Shown here: piece after piece, positions 1 to 6,325 of the stretch | How positions within the stretch are numbered: the stretch's first letter is position 1 | How the letters are laid out: every line of letters starts with the position of its first letter | Assembly: GCA_018500075.1 (NCBI GenBank) | Contig: JAHBAN010000138.1 | Coordinates: forward strand, 1 to 9,209 | Reading direction: 5' to 3' | Length of the DNA: 9,209 bases | Source of the DNA: Flavobacteriia bacterium | Lineage (GTDB): Bacteria > Bacteroidota > Bacteroidia > Flavobacteriales > Flavobacteriaceae | Notes under the pieces: generated by a model | What the model was told of the DNA's origin: nothing | Database searches by the model: none | Seen by the model: the letters and a program-made list of their open reading frames with translations, nothing else | Position numbers and translations under genes: made by a program

Positions 1-98
1 GAAATATCCCGGGGGGTCTGGGGGGCTGGCCCCCCAGCTTGGTGGCGGTCTGGGGGGCCAGCCCGCAAGGGATCGGATTGCGCGTAAGCGCAATTCGA
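1..98 (+). repeat. Composite GC-rich double-hairpin intergenic repeat, copy 1 (upstream of aroC)
   Basis: This GC-rich palindromic unit has the same plan as the one at 7521-7584: GAAATATCC, then GGGGGGTCTGGGGGG, a first hairpin, and a second hairpin starting TCGGAT. Hairpin 1 is 18-25 paired with 30-37 (8 bp, loop CTGG). Hairpin 2 is 73-83 paired with 88-98 (11 bp with one G-T pair, loop GTAA). Between them a second GGTCTGGGGGGC (47-58) repeats bases 15-26. As a result, 23-37 can instead pair perfectly with 50-64 (15 bp, 12-base loop). No T-run follows either hairpin, so it is not a standard intrinsic terminator in the aroC direction. It may act as a terminator or mRNA-end stabiliser for a gene left of the window, or be a dispersed repeat family. 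Confidence 0.7.
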
Positions 99-112
99 CA
101 TAAAGCTAGCCC

Positions 113-119
113 AAAGGAG
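113..119 (+). promoter_or_regulatory. Ribosome binding site of aroC
   Basis: AAAGGAG lies 8 bases before the ATG at 128. This favours that start over the in-frame ATG at 134 (spacing 14). I see no convincing -35/-10 pair in the short stretch between the repeat and this site. Confidence 0.75.
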
Positions 120-127
120 CCTGCCCC

Positions 128-1243
128 ATGAGCATGAACACATTTGGACATCTGTTTCGCGTCACCACTTGGGGCGAAAGCCACGGCCCGGCTCTGGGCG
201 CGACCGTTGATGGCTGCCCCCCCGGCGTGCCCCTGGATGAGGCGATGCTTCAGGTCTGGCTCGACAAGCGCCGCCCCGGTCAAAACAAAAACACAACCCA
301 ACGCCAAGAGCCTGATCAGGTCCGCATTCTCTCCGGCGTGTTTGACGGTCTGACCACAGGCACACCGATCCAGTTGATGATCGAAAACACCGACCAGCGC
401 TCCAAAGACTACGGCGAAATCGCACAGACCTTCCGCCCGGGTCACGCTGATATCACCTATCATCAAAAATACGGCCTGCGCGACTATCGCGGCGGCGGGC
501 GCTCCTCGGCCCGCGAAACAGCCGCGCGCGTCGCCGCGGGCGGAGTGGCGCGTGCCGTTCTCAAGGCCCTCGCCCCCGATCTGCAGATCACCGGCTATAT
601 GACAACCATGGGCGAGATGGAGATTGACCGGAGCGCTTTTGACTGGGCCGCGATCGAGCAGAATGATTTCTGGATCCCGCAAAGCGCTGAAACAGCCAAG
701 GCGTGGGAAGCCTATCTCACAAAAGTGCGCAAAGACAGAAACTCGGTTGGCGGCGCTGTCGAAGTGGTGGCGCGGGGTGTGCCCGCCGGCATCGGCGCGC
801 CGATCTATGCCAAGCTCGACACAGATCTGGCCGCCGCCATGATGAGCATCAACGCCGTAAAAGGCGTCGAAATCGGCGAAGGCATGGCCGCTGCAAAGCT
901 CTCAGGCACAGACAATGCCGACGAGATTTTCATGGGGCCGAACGGCCCCGAATACAGCTCCAACCATGCCGGCGGAATTCTCGGCGGCATCTCGACAGGA
1001 CAGGATGTTGTTGTGCGGTTCGCCGTCAAGCCGACCTCCTCGATTCTCACACCGCGCGCCTCGATCCGCCTTGACGGCAGCGCCACAGAGGTTGTCACCA
1101 AAGGCCGCCACGACCCCTGCGTCGGTATCCGCGCTGTGCCGGTGGGCGAGGCCATGATGGCCTGTGTGATCCTTGATCATATCCTGCTTCACCGGGGCCA
1201 GATTGGTGGCGCCGTGGGCGAAACCCGCGGTCAGATTGGCTGA
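128..1243 (+). CDS. aroC: Chorismate synthase
   Basis: This cytoplasmic enzyme catalyses the last shikimate-pathway step: 5-enolpyruvylshikimate-3-phosphate to chorismate, using reduced FMN. The protein has 371 residues, close to the usual 350-370. Family motifs are all present: the N-terminal GESHGPALG (16-24), RPGHAD followed by YGLRDYRGGGRSSARETAARVAAG in the first third, KPTSSI in the last third, and GRHDPCVGIRAVPVGEAM near the C-terminus. These cover the FMN/EPSP-binding signatures, and no key region is missing. The ATG at 128 is chosen for its AAAGGAG at 8 bases. The stop is separated from the next gene's ATG by one base (TGAGATG), so the two are probably cotranscribed and translationally coupled. 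The C-terminus carries two GQIG segments 11 residues apart, a minor peculiarity. Confidence 0.98.
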   Translation: MSMNTFGHLFRVTTWGESHGPALGATVDGCPPGVPLDEAMLQVWLDKRRPGQNKNTTQRQEPDQVRILSGVFDGLTTGTPIQLMIENTDQRSKDYGEIAQTFRPGHADITYHQKYGLRDYRGGGRSSARETAARVAAGGVARAVLKALAPDLQITGYMTTMGEMEIDRSAFDWAAIEQNDFWIPQSAETAKAWEAYLTKVRKDRNSVGGAVEVVARGVPAGIGAPIYAKLDTDLAAAMMSINAVKGVEIGEGMAAAKLSGTDNADEIFMGPNGPEYSSNHAGGILGGISTGQDVVVRFAVKPTSSILTPRASIRLDGSATEVVTKGRHDPCVGIRAVPVGEAMMACVILDHILLHRGQIGGAVGETRGQIG

Positions 1244-1244
1244 G

Positions 1245-2189
1245 ATGCTCGCCGTTCTCGGCATCACCCTTCCGATCTTCGCAGCCGTGGCGCTCGGCTA
1301 TCTCTGCGTGCGCTTCGGCCTCTTCAAACCCGCCGATATGCGCCTCTTCGGCAGCTTCGTGCTCCATATTGCTCTGCCTGCGCTGCTGTTTCTTTCGGTG
1401 GCCACGCGCGATGCCCGCGAAGTCTTCAACCTCACCTATATGGCCGTCTTCGCCGCTGGCGCGCTCGCGACAATTGCGGTGTCGTTTACGCTTCTCACGG
1501 CGCTCAAAACCTCTCCGAGCCGCCGCGCCGTGGCGATCATGGGCACAAGCTGCCCGAACTCGGGCTTTGTCGGCTACCCGCTGATGCTGCTGGCCTTTCC
1601 CGATCTCGCAGGGCAAATTCTTGCGCTCAATATGCTGGTCGAGAACTTTGTGATCATCCCGGTCTGCCTCGTGCTCTTCGAGCTGGCCAAGCCGCAACAG
1701 GGCGCAAACATTACCCGCCTGATCGGCCAAATCCTGCTGGGCGTCTTACGCCGTCCGATGGTCATAGCGCTCGTGCTCGGCCTTGTCGTATCGCTGCTCA
1801 AGCTGCCCCTCCCCGCCCCGCTCACGCAGACAGCGGGCCTCTTCGCCGCCTCGGCCTCCGCACTGGCCCTGTTCACAATCGGCGGCGCCTTGGTCGGCCT
1901 GCCCGTCAAAGGCCACCGCGCTCTGGCGGGCCTCACAGCGGCGGGCAAACTTGTCTTGCACCCGGCCATGGTCGCGCTTGCGCTGGTGGCGGCGGTGGCC
2001 CTTGGTCTGCCGCCTCTCAGCAGTGCGCTGGCAACAGCCCTTGTCCTCTCCGCCGCGATCCCGATGTTTTCGATCTATGCGCTGTTTGCCGCCGAACTGG
2101 GCCACGAAGGCATGGCCTCGCTTGCGCAGGTGCTCGCCACAGCGGCCTCCTTCCTTACCCTCAGCGGCCTCATGCTCTGGCTCCTATGA
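1245..2189 (+). CDS. AEC (auxin efflux carrier) family permease
   Basis: This is a 314-residue, very hydrophobic protein with about ten predicted membrane segments in two halves, the usual size for the AEC family. These inner-membrane carriers move organic anions such as malate or malonate, or other small acids, in bacteria. The family-typical segment NSGFVGYPL follows the loop after the first three or four helices, and an IPMFSIYALFA segment lies near the end. The frame is open back to 1173, but the ATG at 1245, one base after the aroC stop, gives the expected N-terminus (MLAVLGITLPIFAAVALGY). There is no strong ribosome binding site, which suggests coupling to aroC translation. The substrate cannot be read from sequence, and a link to aromatic acids is only suggested by position. 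Its 3' end overlaps the convergent thioredoxin gene by 6 bases, with no terminator between. Confidence 0.88.
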   Translation: MLAVLGITLPIFAAVALGYLCVRFGLFKPADMRLFGSFVLHIALPALLFLSVATRDAREVFNLTYMAVFAAGALATIAVSFTLLTALKTSPSRRAVAIMGTSCPNSGFVGYPLMLLAFPDLAGQILALNMLVENFVIIPVCLVLFELAKPQQGANITRLIGQILLGVLRRPMVIALVLGLVVSLLKLPLPAPLTQTAGLFAASASALALFTIGGALVGLPVKGHRALAGLTAAGKLVLHPAMVALALVAAVALGLPPLSSALATALVLSAAIPMFSIYALFAAELGHEGMASLAQVLATAASFLTLSGLMLWLL

Positions 2190-2597
2190 GCCGGCTGTGG
2201 CAGCCAGCGCCACATCCATAAGCGCCTTGATCTCGTCCTTGCCTGTGCCCGCCACAATGCGGCCAAGCTCTTCCTCACGCTTCATCACAACAAGCGTGGA
2301 GCGGCGCGGGATGTTAAGCTCTTTCACCAAAGCGCCCTTGCCGTGCCTGTCCCAATCCACGTTGATGAACGTCACCTTGGCCGCATAGTCGGGGTTTTCT
2401 GCCTTGAGCGCGTTGATCACCCGCTCCTGCGCGCGGCAGGTGCTACACCAGTCGGCCTTGAAATCAAGAAAGACAACATCGCCTTGGGCGAGGTGCTTCT
2501 TGGCCAACCCCTCGGTGTAATCCTTGGGCATGGCCCACGCGAGGCCGGGGGTTGCGAGGGCGGCAAGGCCGGTGAGGCAAAAGCTGCGTCTGTTCAT
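2184..2597 (-). CDS. Exported thioredoxin-fold protein with Tat-type signal (DsbD gamma-like)
   Basis: The protein has 137 residues. Residues 2-8 (NRRSFCL) followed by a hydrophobic stretch and AWA (20-22) look like a twin-arginine signal peptide with cleavage near residue 22. This predicts a periplasmic product. The thioredoxin active site is ADWCSTC (Cys51 and Cys54). The ADWC context resembles the C-terminal domain of DsbD more than classical thioredoxin (WCGPC). In the segment where thioredoxins have the cis-proline (..IPT.), this protein reads RRST, with Ser100 in that place. The start is ATG 2597, preceded by AAGGAGA; a longer TTG start at 2618 would put seven extra residues ahead of the twin arginines and has no better binding site. 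It follows the ccdA-like gene by 17 bases, so the membrane protein is its likely reductant. SoxW-like or DsbE-like roles are possible, but no sox or cytochrome c genes are present. Confidence 0.88.
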   Translation of the reverse strand: MNRRSFCLTGLAALATPGLAWAMPKDYTEGLAKKHLAQGDVVFLDFKADWCSTCRAQERVINALKAENPDYAAKVTFINVDWDRHGKGALVKELNIPRRSTLVVMKREEELGRIVAGTGKDEIKALMDVALAATAGS

Positions 2598-2614
2598 GAG
2601 AAGTCTCCTTGAGC

Positions 2615-3328
2615 TCAAATGGATACGGAAAGATCAACAAGCCAGGCCGGCATCACGTCCAAAAGCCAGGCGTCAACCATGTGGTGAACATTAAAAAAGA
2701 GCGCGAGGCCCACAGCGACAAAGACAGCGCCCATCACAGGCCGCGCCGCGACGGCGAGCTTCAGCATCCGCGCGCGGTTGCGCGTGAGCCATGCGCGCGT
2801 GCCATAGCCAAGGCCAATGATGAGCGTGCTCACCCCCAGCGCGAAGAAAACCATGATCAGCGTGGCCAGCCCGAGGCTCTCGCCCTGACTGGCCAGCGCA
2901 ATCGCGCCGCCCAAGGTCGGCCCGATGCAAGGGCTCCAGACCGCGCCAAGCAGCAAGCCACCCGCAAACTGGCCTTTGAGAGAGCCTTGGTCAATCTCGT
3001 TCATCTGCTGATCTGCGCGCGCCGACATCCCCGCCGTTGCGCCCGAAAGCACCATCCCAAAGCGCGGCACCAGCAGCATGAGGCCAAAAGCCACCATCAG
3101 CACGGCCCCCGCCTGCGCCACGCTCTGCGCGTCAAGCCCGAGCACGCGGCCAAAAGCGGTGACACCCACGCCCAGAAGCACGAACGAAACACTCATCCCC
3201 GCCGCCAAAGCCAGCGGCCCCCTCGGGTTCGCCCCCAGCGCGCCCGCCAGAACAACGGGCAGCACCGGCAAGACACAAGGGTTGATCAGCGTCAACAATC
3301 CGGCGGCATATGCGAGTATAAATTCCAT
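2615..3328 (-). CDS. ccdA: CcdA/DsbD-family transmembrane thiol-disulfide electron carrier
   Basis: This 237-residue membrane protein has about six predicted helices, the size of CcdA. It has the two diagnostic cysteine-proline motifs, NPCVLP (Cys18) and SPCIGP (Cys134). In this family these two cysteines sit in membrane helices and pass electrons from cytoplasmic thioredoxin to a periplasmic acceptor. Family members serve cytochrome c maturation, Dsb-type disulfide reduction or Sox enzymes (SoxV). The next gene, 17 bases downstream, encodes an exported thioredoxin-like protein, and together they resemble DsbD split into its membrane and gamma domains. Start ATG 3328 is the first possible start in the frame; it has no recognisable ribosome binding site, and a weak promoter is placed so that transcription could begin at the ATG. 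The symbol is a family-level assignment. Confidence 0.87.
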   Translation of the reverse strand: MEFILAYAAGLLTLINPCVLPVLPVVLAGALGANPRGPLALAAGMSVSFVLLGVGVTAFGRVLGLDAQSVAQAGAVLMVAFGLMLLVPRFGMVLSGATAGMSARADQQMNEIDQGSLKGQFAGGLLLGAVWSPCIGPTLGGAIALASQGESLGLATLIMVFFALGVSTLIIGLGYGTRAWLTRNRARMLKLAVAARPVMGAVFVAVGLALFFNVHHMVDAWLLDVMPAWLVDLSVSI

Positions 3329-3334
3329 GCACCG

Positions 3335-3363
3335 ATTTAGGGCCGCACGGGCGCAGTTGTCAC
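3335..3363 (-). promoter_or_regulatory. Possible promoter of the ccdA-like gene (leaderless geometry)
   Basis: On the minus strand GTGACA (3363-3358, 5 of 6 matches to TTGACA) and CTAAAT (3340-3335, 3 of 6 matches to TATAAT) are 17 bases apart. The expected start of transcription falls at about 3328, the A of the ATG. The 57-base gap to the upstream transporter gene would leave room for this promoter. The -10 match is weak, so this is tentative. Confidence 0.3.
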
Positions 3364-3385
3364 TAAACGAGTGTCTGACGCGGCT

Positions 3386-4261
3386 TCACGAAGATGTGGG
3401 CTTTTGTTTCGAAAGCTGCACCGCAAGAATACCAAAGGCAATGATCGCCACCCCCAGAAAATCATGCCAGTCCAGCGCCTCACTGAGCACCACAGCCGCA
3501 ATCGCTACGCCGATAAACGGATTGAGAAAGTGAAATGTCGCCGCTTTGACGGCGCCGATCCGGTCGACCAGAAAAAACCAAACCAGCGTCGCCGCCAGCC
3601 CCGGCACAAGCGTTGTATAAACAAATGCCAAAACGAGCGGCGTGCTCATGTCCACTTGTGGCGTTTCAAAAGCCATCGCAGCCAGCAAGAGCGCAAAAGA
3701 CCCGACCAGCATCTGCAAGCCGACAACCATCAGGAAGTTCCCCCCCGAGGTCGCACCGCGCAGCACAAGTGTCGCCGTGGTCAGCGCCAGAACACCGATC
3801 AGGCAAAGCCCGAGGCCATAGATATCAACCCCGCCATTCAGCCGCGCCCCCATGATGATGCTCACCCCGATCACCCCCGCAACAAGCCCCGTCAGCGCCA
3901 GAGGCTTGATCTTGTCCTTGAAGAAAAGCCAGCCCGCAACAGCCACAAGCAGGGGCATGGTCGAGGCGATAATCGCGGCCAGAGAGGCTTCGATGGTCTG
4001 CATGGCGACAAAGTTCAGCCCGAGGTAAAGTGCGTTTTGGCACAGCCCGAAGATGATCGTTGCGCGCCACTGGTTGCGCGTCAGATCCCATGTCTGCCCC
4101 ATCCATCGCGCCACCAGAACGCCCAGCAACCCGGAGATCAGAAAGCGCAGCGACAGCGCCCAAAGCGGGGAGGCATATTCGACAATGATCCGCGCCGATG
4201 TGAAGGCGCTTGACCACATAAAGGCGAAGGCCACGCCCATAAATATTGCTCTGATGTCCAC
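3386..4261 (-). CDS. EamA/DMT-superfamily transporter (RhaT/YdcZ-like permease)
   Basis: This 291-residue inner-membrane protein has about ten hydrophobic segments arranged as two EamA repeats (roughly residues 7-135 and 150-285), typical of drug/metabolite transporters. Each repeat ends with the usual pattern of a PLLVAV..GWLFFKD-type or NPFIGVAIAAVVLSE-type helix pair. Members export amino acids, nucleosides, quaternary amines or other small metabolites; the substrate is not predictable here. I chose GTG 4261 because GGAG lies 8 bases upstream (4273-4270). The open frame reaches back to 4330, but that part runs through the intrinsic terminator of hup and would give an N-terminus unlike the family. 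ATG 4240 is a possible shorter start with a weaker binding site. The terminator ends only about 18 bases before the start, so expression needs read-through or a promoter just ahead of the hairpin. Confidence 0.9.
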   Translation of the reverse strand: MDIRAIFMGVAFAFMWSSAFTSARIIVEYASPLWALSLRFLISGLLGVLVARWMGQTWDLTRNQWRATIIFGLCQNALYLGLNFVAMQTIEASLAAIIASTMPLLVAVAGWLFFKDKIKPLALTGLVAGVIGVSIIMGARLNGGVDIYGLGLCLIGVLALTTATLVLRGATSGGNFLMVVGLQMLVGSFALLLAAMAFETPQVDMSTPLVLAFVYTTLVPGLAATLVWFFLVDRIGAVKAATFHFLNPFIGVAIAAVVLSEALDWHDFLGVAIIAFGILAVQLSKQKPTSS

Positions 4262-4279
4262 GCGTTTCTCTCCAAATGC

Positions 4280-4308
4280 AAAAAGGGCCGCCTCTGGGGC
4301 GACCCTTT
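4280..4308 (-). terminator. Intrinsic terminator of hup
   Basis: On the minus strand 4308-4298 pairs with 4292-4282: an 11-bp stem with one G-T pair and a 5-base CCAGA loop. The 3' arm runs into five Ts (4284-4280). It starts 31 bases after the hup stop codon and ends seven bases before the GGAG of the transporter gene. This is the only textbook rho-independent terminator in the window. Confidence 0.9.
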
Positions 4309-4339
4309 CGTAAACTCGTGAAATATACAAGCGTAAGGC

Positions 4340-4627
4340 TTAGCCGTTGACGCTGTCTTTCAGGGCTTTCGCGATTGTCATTTTGACAACTTTGTCCGCG
4401 TCTTTCTTGATTTGCTCGCCTGTGGCAGGGTTGCGGACCATACGCTCAGGACGCTCGCGGCAATAGATTTTGCCAACGCCAGGAAGGGTCACTGCACCGC
4501 CGCCTGAAACTTCTTTTGTGATGATCGCGATGATTGATTCAAGCGCGCCCGTCGCTGTTTTCTTGTCTGCGCCCATTTCTTCTGCAAGTGCGGCGACAAG
4601 CTGAGTTTTTGTCATTGGTTTTGTCAT
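4340..4627 (-). CDS. hup: HU-family histone-like DNA-binding protein
   Basis: This is a 95-residue nucleoid protein. HU dimers bend and compact DNA through two beta arms. The protein shows the family plan: an alpha-helical N-terminus (TKTQLVAALAEEMG), the LPGVGKI turn (48-54), the arm tip RNPATGE (65-71) whose proline intercalates in DNA, and a lysine-rich C-terminal helix (KVVKMTIAKALKDSV). It is slightly longer than the usual 90 because of the N-terminal MTKP. Start ATG 4627 has AGGAG at 8 bases. A second in-frame ATG at 4615 lies 12 bases downstream, inside a perfect 12-base tandem repeat. Its own terminator follows directly, so it is probably a single-gene unit with a promoter in the 139-base gap after amn. 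Cys56 in the arm region is unusual among well-known HU proteins. Confidence 0.96.
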   Translation of the reverse strand: MTKPMTKTQLVAALAEEMGADKKTATGALESIIAIITKEVSGGGAVTLPGVGKIYCRERPERMVRNPATGEQIKKDADKVVKMTIAKALKDSVNG

Positions 4628-4630
4628 TGG
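4607..4630 (-). repeat. 12-base tandem repeat carrying both hup start codons
   Basis: CCAATGACAAAA occurs twice without a gap on the minus strand (4630-4619 and 4618-4607). Each copy contains an in-frame ATG. Only the first is at a normal distance from the AGGAG (8 versus 20 bases). Confidence 0.8.
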
Positions 4631-4671
4631 TTAGTCTCCTGTATTTGCCCGATTTTGGGCCCCATCACAGC

Positions 4672-4701
4672 CATATAACTGTATGATGCGTATCAACACA
4701 A
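4672..4701 (-). promoter_or_regulatory. Possible hup promoter
   Basis: In the 139-base gap between amn and hup, TTGTGT (4701-4696) and TTATAT (4678-4673; also readable as TATATG at 4677-4672) lie 17-18 bases apart on the minus strand, in an AT-rich stretch unlike the surrounding DNA. This leaves about 35-40 bases of leader before the start codon. The matches are modest. The rest of the gap is A/T-rich and holds no clear terminator for amn. Confidence 0.35.
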
Positions 4702-4766
4702 CGAATTGTGGGCCTAAAACAAGCCAAAAACTGCATTTAGAGGCGTTTTTTTGCTGTTATTTGCCT

Positions 4767-6236
4767 TTATAGGAAGGCCGTTTCGTTAAAACTGCGCAAT
4801 TTCCGGCTGTGAAGTCTCTCAAGCGGCATCGTCCTCAGAGCCTCCATAGCCTTAATCCCGATCATCAAATGGCGCTCGACTTGGGTTTTGTAAAAGTCGC
4901 TCGCCATGCCGGGAAGCTTGAGTTCGCCATGCAACGGCTTGTCAGACACGCACAAGAGCGTCCCATAAGGGACCCGAAAGCGAAAGCCGTTCGCAGCAAT
5001 TGTTGCGCTCTCCATATCCAGCGCAATGGCGCGGCTCTGGCTGAGGCGCTGCACCGGTCCCTCGGTTTCGCGCAGCTCCCAGTTGCGGTTGTCCAGACTG
5101 GCTACAGTTCCGGTGCGCATGAGCCGTTTCAGCTCATATCCCTTCAGCTCGGTGACATCCGCCACAGCCTCCTCCAGCGCGATTTGAACCTCCGCAAGCG
5201 CCGGCACAGGCACCCAAACAGGCAAATCGTCATCCAGCACCTTGTCTTCGCGCAGATAGGCGTGCGCCAGAACAAAATCGCCCAGAAGCTGGCTGTTTCT
5301 CAGCCCTGCGCAATGGCCCACCATAATCCACGCATGGGGGCGCAGAACGGCGATATGGTCGGTGGCTGTCTTGGCATTTGACGGGCCAACCCCGATGTTC
5401 ACAAGCGTAATCCCCGAGCCATCGGCGCGCTTGAGATGATAGGTCGGCATCTGGGGCTGCTTCTGGGAGGCTTCCAAAGGCGCGTCGGCTTGGGTGATCT
5501 CGGCATTGCCTGTGCCCACAAAGCTGGTGTAGCCACTCGCCGGATCAGCCAGCATGGCGCGCCCGTAGGCCTCGAATTCATTGACATAAAACTGGTAGTT
5601 GGTGAACAGAACATGGTTCTGAAAATGCTCCGGGTCGGTGGCCGTATAATGTGCCAGCCGCGCCAGAGAGTAATCCACGCGCTGCGCGGTAAAGGGCGCC
5701 AGCGGCCCCGCCACGCCCTCGGGCGGCTGGTGGGTTCCGTTGACAATATCGTCGTTTGTCGTGCTCAGGTCGGGCACATCAAAGACATCGCGCAGGGTAA
5801 ACTGCGCTGCGCCCTCTTGAGGCACAGAAATCCGCGAGTCATTGGCCACAGCAAAATGGATCGGCATAGGCGTATCCGAATAGCCGATCTCGACAGGCAC
5901 AGCGTGGTTTTCCAGGATCAGCTCGATCTGCTGAATGAGATAATTGCGAAACAGATCAGGCCGCGTGATGGTCGCCTCATGCCGTCCGGGATGGCTGACA
6001 TGGCCATAGCTCAACCGGCTGTCAATCTGCGCATAGCTCGTCGTCTCGATCCGGATCATCGGATAGTAAGCCCTGATGCGCCCACCCTCCGGCGCCGCTT
6101 TCATCGCCTTGGCAAAGGCCTTGCACAAAAAGTCACAAGACGCCTCATAAAGCGCCTCAAGCTGGGCAACAGCAGCGCGGGCATCATCAAACCGCTGGAA
6201 TTCTCCCTGATCCGGTGTCACAAATTGCGAAGGCAT
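4767..6236 (-). CDS. amn: AMP nucleosidase
   Basis: This cytoplasmic enzyme hydrolyses AMP to adenine and ribose 5-phosphate and helps set adenylate levels in purine salvage. The protein has 489 residues, against 484 for E. coli Amn. The N-terminal AMP-nucleosidase domain covers roughly residues 10-175 (YYPMIRIETTSYAQIDSRLSYG, 58-79). The C-terminal nucleoside-phosphorylase-like domain covers roughly 200-470. It includes GVGPSNAKTATDHIAVLRP (282-300), VGHCAGLRNSQLLGD (306-320), LDMESATIA (406-414, the ribose-binding region) and CVSDKPLHGELKLPG (429-443). Asp432 in SDKP is the likely catalytic acid by family analogy. ATG 6236 has GAGGAG six bases upstream. The gene is divergent from the VOC/aldolase-like pair (89-base gap) and followed by hup after 139 bases. 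The family is usually allosteric (ATP activates, phosphate inhibits); the sequence alone does not show this. Confidence 0.97.
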   Translation of the reverse strand: MPSQFVTPDQGEFQRFDDARAAVAQLEALYEASCDFLCKAFAKAMKAAPEGGRIRAYYPMIRIETTSYAQIDSRLSYGHVSHPGRHEATITRPDLFRNYLIQQIELILENHAVPVEIGYSDTPMPIHFAVANDSRISVPQEGAAQFTLRDVFDVPDLSTTNDDIVNGTHQPPEGVAGPLAPFTAQRVDYSLARLAHYTATDPEHFQNHVLFTNYQFYVNEFEAYGRAMLADPASGYTSFVGTGNAEITQADAPLEASQKQPQMPTYHLKRADGSGITLVNIGVGPSNAKTATDHIAVLRPHAWIMVGHCAGLRNSQLLGDFVLAHAYLREDKVLDDDLPVWVPVPALAEVQIALEEAVADVTELKGYELKRLMRTGTVASLDNRNWELRETEGPVQRLSQSRAIALDMESATIAANGFRFRVPYGTLLCVSDKPLHGELKLPGMASDFYKTQVERHLMIGIKAMEALRTMPLERLHSRKLRSFNETAFL

Positions 6237-6264
6237 CGGCCACTCCTCGGCTGATCGTCATGAA

Positions 6265-6277
6265 CCGGCGACGCCGG
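6265..6277. promoter_or_regulatory. Short perfect palindrome in the divergent amn/VOC promoter region
   Basis: CCGGCG-A-CGCCGG is a 13-base perfect inverted repeat in the 89-base gap between the two divergent genes. The one-base centre rules out an RNA hairpin without opening pairs, so if it is functional it would be a protein site. In GC-rich DNA it could be chance. No promoter hexamers were convincing in this gap. Confidence 0.2.
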
Positions 6278-6325
6278 AGTTGAGCAAGACTCGCACGAAG
6301 CCTGCCCATGTTCAAGGAGAGCCGC

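Noticed and set aside
1..127. Riboswitch or leader-peptide attenuator controlling aroC
   Set aside because: No small frame rich in aromatic codons and no known aptamer pattern; the hairpins match a repeat found elsewhere in the window.
1095..1730. Long antisense open frame (211 codons) opposite the aroC end and the AEC permease
   Set aside because: Low-complexity, very charged translation rich in Arg, His, Glu and Gln, as expected from the reverse strand of a GC-rich membrane-protein gene; no recognisable motif.
2184..3328. soxV/soxW of a sulfur-oxidation cluster
   Set aside because: The pair has the same two functions, but no other sox gene is in the window and the thioredoxin looks DsbD gamma-like, so the name is not supported.
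2609..4213. Plus-strand open frames of 243 and 280 codons opposite the ccdA-like and EamA genes
   Set aside because: Their translations are Arg/Gln/Pro/His-rich shadows of hydrophobic genes on the other strand. The minus-strand genes have clear family motifs.
4740..4766. Terminator for amn (AGGC...GCCT with an A-rich loop)
   Set aside because: Only four base pairs around an 18-base loop and no T-run on the transcribed strand; too weak to call.
5436..6254. Plus-strand frame of 272 codons opposite amn
   Set aside because: Amn is unmistakable on the minus strand over its full length; this frame lacks any family pattern.
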